From contig VZRN01001126.1 of NCBI GenBank assembly GCA_013397935.1, positions 127,481 through 191,480 of the forward strand: a stretch of 64,000 nucleotides of DNA. The letters are read 5' to 3'. This stretch comes from Dasyornis broadbenti. Lineage: Eukaryota > Chordata > Aves > Passeriformes > Dasyornithidae. The notes under the pieces are model-generated. The model was not told the origin of the DNA. It ran no database searches and saw nothing but the letters and a program-made list of their open reading frames with translations. A program made the translations under genes and the position numbers. Within the stretch, counting starts at the first letter, position 1. Each line of letters begins with the position of its first letter. Positions 58,845-64,000 of this stretch are shown here, in pieces.

Positions 58845-58870
58845 TTCTAGAGCACTGGATTGCTCTAGAA
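58845..58870. repeat. Perfect 10-bp inverted repeat, 6-nt loop
   Basis: TTCTAGAGCA (58845-58854), loop CTGGAT, TGCTCTAGAA (58861-58870). Exact complementarity; the next flanking base pair does not fit. A direct repeat gttgagaagttc also occurs just upstream. Confidence 0.85.
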
Positions 58871-60269
58871 GTTAAATTAATTGCTTTGATTTATGATGGA
58901 GAGGGAAGATAGAAAAGAGTAAGATGACTAGATGTCATTCTAGCATTCCAAATTAAAACAAGCTGGCTCTGTATAGATTTCCAAACTATCAGTACCCCAA
59001 CTTGTAGGCTTCTTGGCTTCCTTTAGACTCTGAATGTTGGTGGGTTTTTTTGAACCCCTCTTCAGTGTTGAACCTTATCATCATAGTGGTGCAGCACAGG
59101 ACTCCAGCCCTTTTTAAAGGAAAGCTTGGCACACCAGTGTCAAATGTCCATTTCCAGACCTTTTACAGCACTTACCTAAGTGTTGAAACTGCATCTGGAG
59201 CATTGCTATTAATTGTGTCTTTTGAAGGTGTAAAATACTCATTTTCCCAGACCAAAAGCTAAAAATAAGGTAATTCACCTTCATATGGAAGAGTTCTCAA
59301 GAGGTTTCTGCAACTCCTTTCCTGATCCAGTGGGCTGAGTAGTCGTTACCATACCTGTAGTAACTACTTCAAACATGAGTTAAGCTTAGTATTCACCAGT
59401 TTTGTGCTGTTGCTCTTTCCTTTCTCCAGCTTGGTTTCAAATACTTCTGTTAGGCATGTCTTATTAAAATTCTAGTAGCTTGAGAAATATTTTGAGATGT
59501 TCAGAGATTTTTTTTGTTGTTCCCTGTATCATACTCAGTTAGGTGAAAAGCACCATATCAACTAAAAACTTTTATTGCTAGTTTACTAGGTGGTGAAGAA
59601 CTGAATTTGTTTGGAATACACAGTAGTAGAAAACCTTATTAAATTAATATTTTTTAATAGAGGGTCAGAAGACCTAATGAACCCTGTATTGCAGGAAGGG
59701 AGTTTTATGTGGTTCCTCGGGTTTGCCAGTGGTTTAGGTTGCTGGAAGCAGGACCCCCATATGTGGAAGAATATCTGCATTTCTGAATGCTTTTTCTCTG
59801 GCTCAGATCTGAGCTGTTAATCCAAATTCTTCCCACTTTTACTGGTGTCGGATACAAGGGACGTATTTTCCAGTACTACAACAAAAAGCGTCATCAGTTT
59901 TCTGTTGTTTTTCACTGTTCTGACCTCAGCATGCACTGAGTTTCCCCATCTCCTCTGAACTGCCATACCACATACAATCCCTTCAGGGTGTTTTGTTTCT
60001 TGGTTTTTGGGGTTTTTTTTTAAGCTGCACCAGACTTCACAATGGGCTGATGTTATAATGCTGTGAGTGCTGAACGTGATCCTTTTTGGATGTACACCTT
60101 TTTCCTCTTTCCACATAAAAGAGGTTGTGTTTGCCCCATGAGGCACAAGAATCATTCATCTTTTCATCGGTTTTCTGAGGAGTGACTAAGTTTTGGTTAC
60201 TGTGAGACATTAAAGTTTCTCCCCTTGTATTTTTATGACAATCCTGAAGGTTATAGGAACCAGCAAGAA

Positions 60270-60306
60270 AGAAGGAAACAAAAAAAAAAAAGAAAAGAAG
60301 AAAGAT
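60270..60306. repeat. A-rich purine run
   Basis: A purine-only stretch with a run of about 12 A bases followed by gaaaagaagaaag. Simple low-complexity sequence. Confidence 0.75.
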
Positions 60307-60830
60307 GATTTTCTGTTGAGTGTTGAGATTTGACCATCACTGCTTATAATGTAGCTCAGTTCACATTTTGGAATAAAGTAGTTTCATGGAGGAAATAATG
60401 AAGCGTGACATGTGAAAGACTACATTTTGTGGTGAATTTACTGCAGTAACTTGGTTTTAGTGTACACTGTGCTGCATTCATGGTGAGGAGAACACCAAGG
60501 AGACTTTGTGTGAAGGCTTGAGCAAGGGGGTGGTGGAAGAGCCCTTCCCACTGATCAGCAAGCTGGATGCTGAGCATATGCCATTGAATCCTTACATTAA
60601 CTTTCCCAACAATATCTAAAAAGCTCTGAGCTGGACAATAGTTTCCCCACAGTGGGGTTCTGTTATTGACTCCCTCCCCTCTGACAGCCATCATCAGGTT
60701 CAGTAGAGGTGTGATGTCGTGCAGGCTTCAGCCTGGCTTTGCCTTGTCAAACAGCAGCTGTCAGCCTTGAGTTCTCTCTGCCTGTGTGCCTGTGAACCAG
60801 TCTGACTTCTCTTACCAGCCCCGGAAATTA

Positions 60831-61083
60831 GAATCACGGAACAGAATATCCTGAGGTAGAAGGGACCCACCAGCATCATCGAGCCCAGCCCCTGGCCCTG
60901 CACAGACACCCCAGCAATCCCACCCTGTGCAGCCCTGAGAGCGCTGTCCAAACACTCCTGGAGCTCTGGCAGCCTCGGGGCCGTGCCCATTCCCTGGGGA
61001 GCCTGGGCAGTGCCCAGCGCCCTCTGGGGGAAGAATGTTTTCCTAATATCCAACCTAATCCTCCCTTGGCACAGCTCCAGCCA
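60831..61083 (-). mobile_element. CR1-X-type LINE 3' fragment
   Basis: gaatcacggaacagaatatc, ctgaggtagaagggacccac, cagcatcatcgagcccagcc, cctggccctgcacagacacc, ccaatcccaccctgtgc-like caatcccaccctgtgcagcc, gctctggcagcctcggggcc and ttttcctaatatccaaccta. This is a different CR1 subfamily from the common copies here. Its 3' end matches the tail of the SINE at 47509-47670. Confidence 0.88.
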
Positions 61084-61959
61084 TTAATTAATTGCTTTCT
61101 AAAACTCCCGTTGAAGCATATGAGGCCATATCACAGCACCTAGTCTTCAGACAGAGACCAAAGATTTGATTTTTATTAGGGTTTTTTTTTCATTTCTCCT
61201 GTTTTCTTTGTGTCTTTGGGAGGAGCCAGAAAGTGTAGTGTCATCTGCAGATGTGAATTTCTGCCATTGGGTGATGCTCTTTATTCTGAATTGTAGCCCT
61301 GCATGAGTCTGCTTCTTGCTCCTCATCATGGCAATTCTTGAGCCAAGTTTGGCCATGCCTGTGCCCAGAAGAACCAAAGGACTGGTTTCATTTTTAAAGA
61401 GGCAGGGAATGAGATTGCACAGGTCTGTGTACGCAAAGGTTCTGCCCATTCAGCTCTTATTTGCAGAACTCCATTCAGTTATCTTTTCTGCTTGAAATGT
61501 GGACTCTTCAAAGAGCCTCAATGTTATTAGAGGGTTGCAATAATATAAAAATAAGTGGTGATCACTTTTGCATGCTTTTATCAACTAATGTAATCTGCCT
61601 GCTATCCTCAGCCAATGGGAGGAAGAAACCTACTTAGCTTTTTGTGGAAGCAGTGGTAGAACAGGTGAAGAGAAAAGAACTTTTAGTCTAAGGAGAATTT
61701 AGAAAAATATCTTCAGTCCTAGCACTGTTTAAAGACTTCATAAATGGTGTGGATCTTCTGCCTGTGTTTTGAGAGAACAGACCTAATATTCCTAATACAG
61801 TCTATTGATATCTTTAGTTTGCTAATTCGCATTAACTGTGCTGTTTGAAAAACTTCGATTCTTTAAGCAAAAAAGTGCAGTATTTTCATCAAGAAGGGAA
61901 AAAGAATTGCTTCATTCATGAGCATTTAAATGTTTAAAACTTGGAGTCTCCAAGTTCTC

Positions 61960-62820
61960 GCCTCATAATTGCAGTCAATCAGACTTGTTCAGATTGTTAT
62001 GGCAGAAGTGGTTTGCTGGAAGGATTTCAAAAGGACATTGACCAAAGATCTCATAAAGATGCTGGAAAAACAACTGGATTTAAGTTCCTTGGATGGAGCA
62101 TGGCCCATATTTAGATACTGTAGCAGGGGGAGGAAGATCAAAGTATGTCAAGACGTCTCTGCTGAAAATCAGAGCACCAAGGAGATATTGAAGTAATCCT
62201 CTGCTGTTTGTGAAATGCAGAATGAGCCAGATTTGCAAAAGCCAAGATCATGGCTTGATTGTATGTATTAAAATTTATTTAATTAAAGACTGCTAGCAAG
62301 ATTGCTTCCATCTAGCCCCCAAGCATTTCCAGTGGATAACACCACAAGACTGATTGCTTCCATCACGTGTGCTGACACTAAGCTCTTCTCCAAGGACAGA
62401 GAAATCTGTGCCCCAGTGTGATTTCCCTTCTTGCTCATGAGGGTGTCACTCAGTGGGGCCAGAGGAAGCACTTACTGATAGACACTGTATATTCAGGTGG
62501 GAGTCCCCACAGGCTTAGCTTGACAGAGACTAAGGGAGCAGACAGCATCCTGGCACATCTGTTTATCCAACCCCGGCACCGAGAGCGGCTCCCGTGGACT
62601 CTGCTTGGAAAAGGGAAGTGATAATACATTGTATGCTCAAACAATCCCTGTCTGCAAGACTGACCCCCTGAACCTTCAGATACATCCTCACAGTCTGGAA
62701 TTCCAAAGTGCAGTTTGTCAGCACTGGCTGAGGATTGACTGAAAACAAACGTCTGTGTGCGAGTTCCAAATGGGTGAAAGAGGTCTACGAGCTCTTGGCA
62801 GTTGTGGTACACATGTAAGG
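61960..62820. other. Unassigned segment with open frames on both strands
   Basis: A + strand frame at 61969-62196 (75 codons, containing VCWKDFKRTLTKDLIKMLEK) and a minus-strand frame at 62450-62812 (120 codons) lie in a stretch that is GC-richer from about 62286 on. A second + frame following the acceptor-like ataattgcag is also open for about 45 codons before a stop. None matches a family I recognise, and none fits the expected ATXN10 exon 10. It could be a decayed element, a non-coding transcript exon or chance. Confidence 0.3.
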
Positions 62821-63114
62821 AATGGTTTTGACCAAAGTCATTCCTGGCAAGAAAAAGCAGGATTAAAGTTCAATATAATGATTAATGGGGAGTCATTCTG
62901 GTGGGTTATCACAAATGTCCTCTGAGGTGGAAAAGTAGCGATCTGAGGAGGGACAGAAGAGAGCTCTGATTTCGCCTGCACTTGCCTTTCTGTCAAAAAG
63001 GTGTTCTTGTCTTACTGCTCTCATTTATGACATGGAGTGTTTCCCATTATTGAGGAATAGGGAAATTGATAATTAATAAAAGTTAGATATTTTGGGGTTT
63101 GCTAGCTGTAAAAT

Positions 63115-63235
63115 TGTATATATATATGTAGGCATAGGTGTATATTTTATATATTTAGATATGAACACCTGTGTAGATATATAACATGAAAATATTGACG
63201 TGAATACAAATATATAATACATACTTGAAAATGAA
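63115..63235. repeat. TA-rich microsatellite, left flank of CR1
   Basis: tgtatatatatatgtaggca, ttttatatatttagatatga and further (TA)-rich interrupted units before the CR1 at 63296. Confidence 0.75.
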
Positions 63236-63295
63236 GTAAAGGCAGCAGTTTAAGATACATGATTCTTCCCCTCTGCTCTGCTCTGGTGAGAGGCC

Positions 63296-63623
63296 AGCTA
63301 AAGCACGGTCTTCCAGTACCTGAAGGGAACTGACAAGAAGTTGGAGAGAGACTATTTACCAGGGCCTGGACTGACAGGACAAGGGGATCTGGCTTCACAC
63401 TGCCAGAGGGCAGGGTTAGGTGAGATATTGGGAAGAAATTCTCCCCTGTGAGGGTGCTGAGGCCCTGGCACAGGGTGCCCAGAGAAGCTGTGTCTGCCTC
63501 ATCCCTGGAAGTGACCAAGGCCAGGTTGGATGGGGCTTGGAGAAACCTGGGATAATGGAAGGTGTCAGGGGGTGTGGACTAGATGATCTTTAAAGGTCCT
63601 TTCCACCCCAAACCATTCTGATT
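63296..63623 (+). mobile_element. CR1 LINE 3' fragment, sense orientation
   Basis: agctaaagcacggtcttcca, ctgacaggacaaggggatct, gatattgggaagaaattctc, ggcacagggtgcccagagaa, aaggccaggttggatggggc, taatggaaggtgtcaggggg and cctttccaccccaaaccatt followed by ctgattca. Frame 63147-63518 on the minus strand is its shadow. Confidence 0.92.
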
Positions 63624-63629
63624 CAATGT

Positions 63630-63725
63630 ACATGTATATATATCCTTACATATGTATGTAAATATATATTATACTTATATACCTGTGTATATATACATAA
63701 AAAGACATACACACACACACATGAA
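63630..63725. repeat. TA-rich and (CA)n microsatellite, right flank of CR1
   Basis: tgtatatatatccttacata, tgtaaatatatattatactt, tgtatatatacataaaaag, then acatacacacacacacacatg. It continues the simple-sequence character of 63115-63235 on the other side of the CR1. Confidence 0.8.
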
Positions 63726-64000
63726 CTGATCACTTGCTTCATTGTACTACTCCAGGAGGGCTTCTCTGGATAAAATAGAGAAGAGTGGTGCTACTTTTGG
63801 TTTAAACTAATTCTATTCTACATCTTTGGTTTACTTCCCTTTGATAATCTTCCCACAAGCAGTGTTGCAATTGTATTACACAAATATACTGTGAAAGAGA
63901 TTTTCCAATGAGACTAATTACTCTCTTGGATAAGAATCATAACTCTTGTTCCATTCCAGGTAGAAAAGTTGCACTGTTGAATTAAAAACAAAACAAAACA

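Larger units (their letters stand above)
52593..64000 (+). other. ATXN10: ATXN10 intron 9, first 11.4 kb
   Basis: Starts with gtgagt after exon 9. Contains CR1 fragments (54408-54800, 56938-57235, 60831-61083, 63296-63623), TA-rich microsatellites (56661-56675, 63115-63235, 63630-63725), a perfect 10-bp hairpin (58845-58870) and an unexplained segment (61960-62820). In human this intron carries the SCA10 ATTCT repeat; here the only adjacent ATTCT units noticed are two at 63810-63819. 52.6-54.4, 54.8-56.9, 57.3-60.8 and 61.1-61.9 kb show no recognisable gene. The GC-richer stretch at 54.83-55.15 kb is unassigned. Confidence 0.92.

Noticed and set aside
63950..64000. Acceptor-like ttccattccag near the right edge as ATXN10 exon 10
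   Set aside because: The following codons hit a stop at once in the required frame and do not resemble the expected VNELDGIPLI-type start.
1..64000. CRISPR arrays, bacterial operons, phage or plasmid systems
   Set aside because: No regularly spaced direct repeats, no dense coding, and clear vertebrate exon-intron structure with avian retroelements throughout.

Overview
This is a nuclear genomic window from a bird, very probably a songbird (Passeriformes). The evidence is the many truncated CR1 LINE 3' ends in both orientations, two solo LTRs that resemble an ERVL-type LTR family I associate with passerines, and one tRNA-Ile-derived SINE with a CR1-like tail resembling the TguSINE1 type described from zebra finch. 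There are no bacterial operons, phages, CRISPR arrays or plasmid features. Almost all open frames longer than 60 codons are chance or repeat-derived frames.

The window is dominated by one gene on the + strand: ATXN10 (ataxin-10). I could place eight coding exons exactly, corresponding to human exons 2 to 9: 5484-5675, 7124-7206, 27965-28061, 28940-29104, 39956-40036, 46739-46904, 50566-50674 and 52423-52592. All have AG acceptors and GT donors, and the codon phase runs through every junction without a frameshift or stop. Together they give 1,063 coding nucleotides, about 354 codons of a protein that is 475 residues in human. Exon 1 (N-terminus) is not found. It probably lies just left of the window or in unresolved GC-rich sequence at its left edge, where the first 70 bases are CpG-rich. 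Exons 10-12 lie right of the window.

Layout: 1-5483 is the CpG-rich edge plus intron 1 (one CR1 at 316-835, a 12-N gap at 3402). 5.5-7.2 kb holds exons 2 and 3. 7.2-28 kb is the large intron 3 with several CR1s, a solo LTR with 5-bp target duplication (8936-9856), a 280-bp pyrimidine tract and a perfect hairpin. 28-29.1 kb holds exons 4 and 5. 29.1-40 kb is intron 5, with a 506-bp ERV1-like solo LTR nested inside a CR1. 40-52.6 kb holds exons 6-9, with a second ERVL-type LTR in intron 6 and the tRNA-derived SINE in intron 7. 52.6-64 kb is the first 11.4 kb of intron 9, the intron that carries the SCA10 ATTCT repeat in human; no such array is visible here.

There is no evidence for a new biological system. 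The points of most interest are the SINE and its CR1-X-like tail, the nested LTR with clean target duplications, the missing exon 1, and an unexplained segment near 62 kb.
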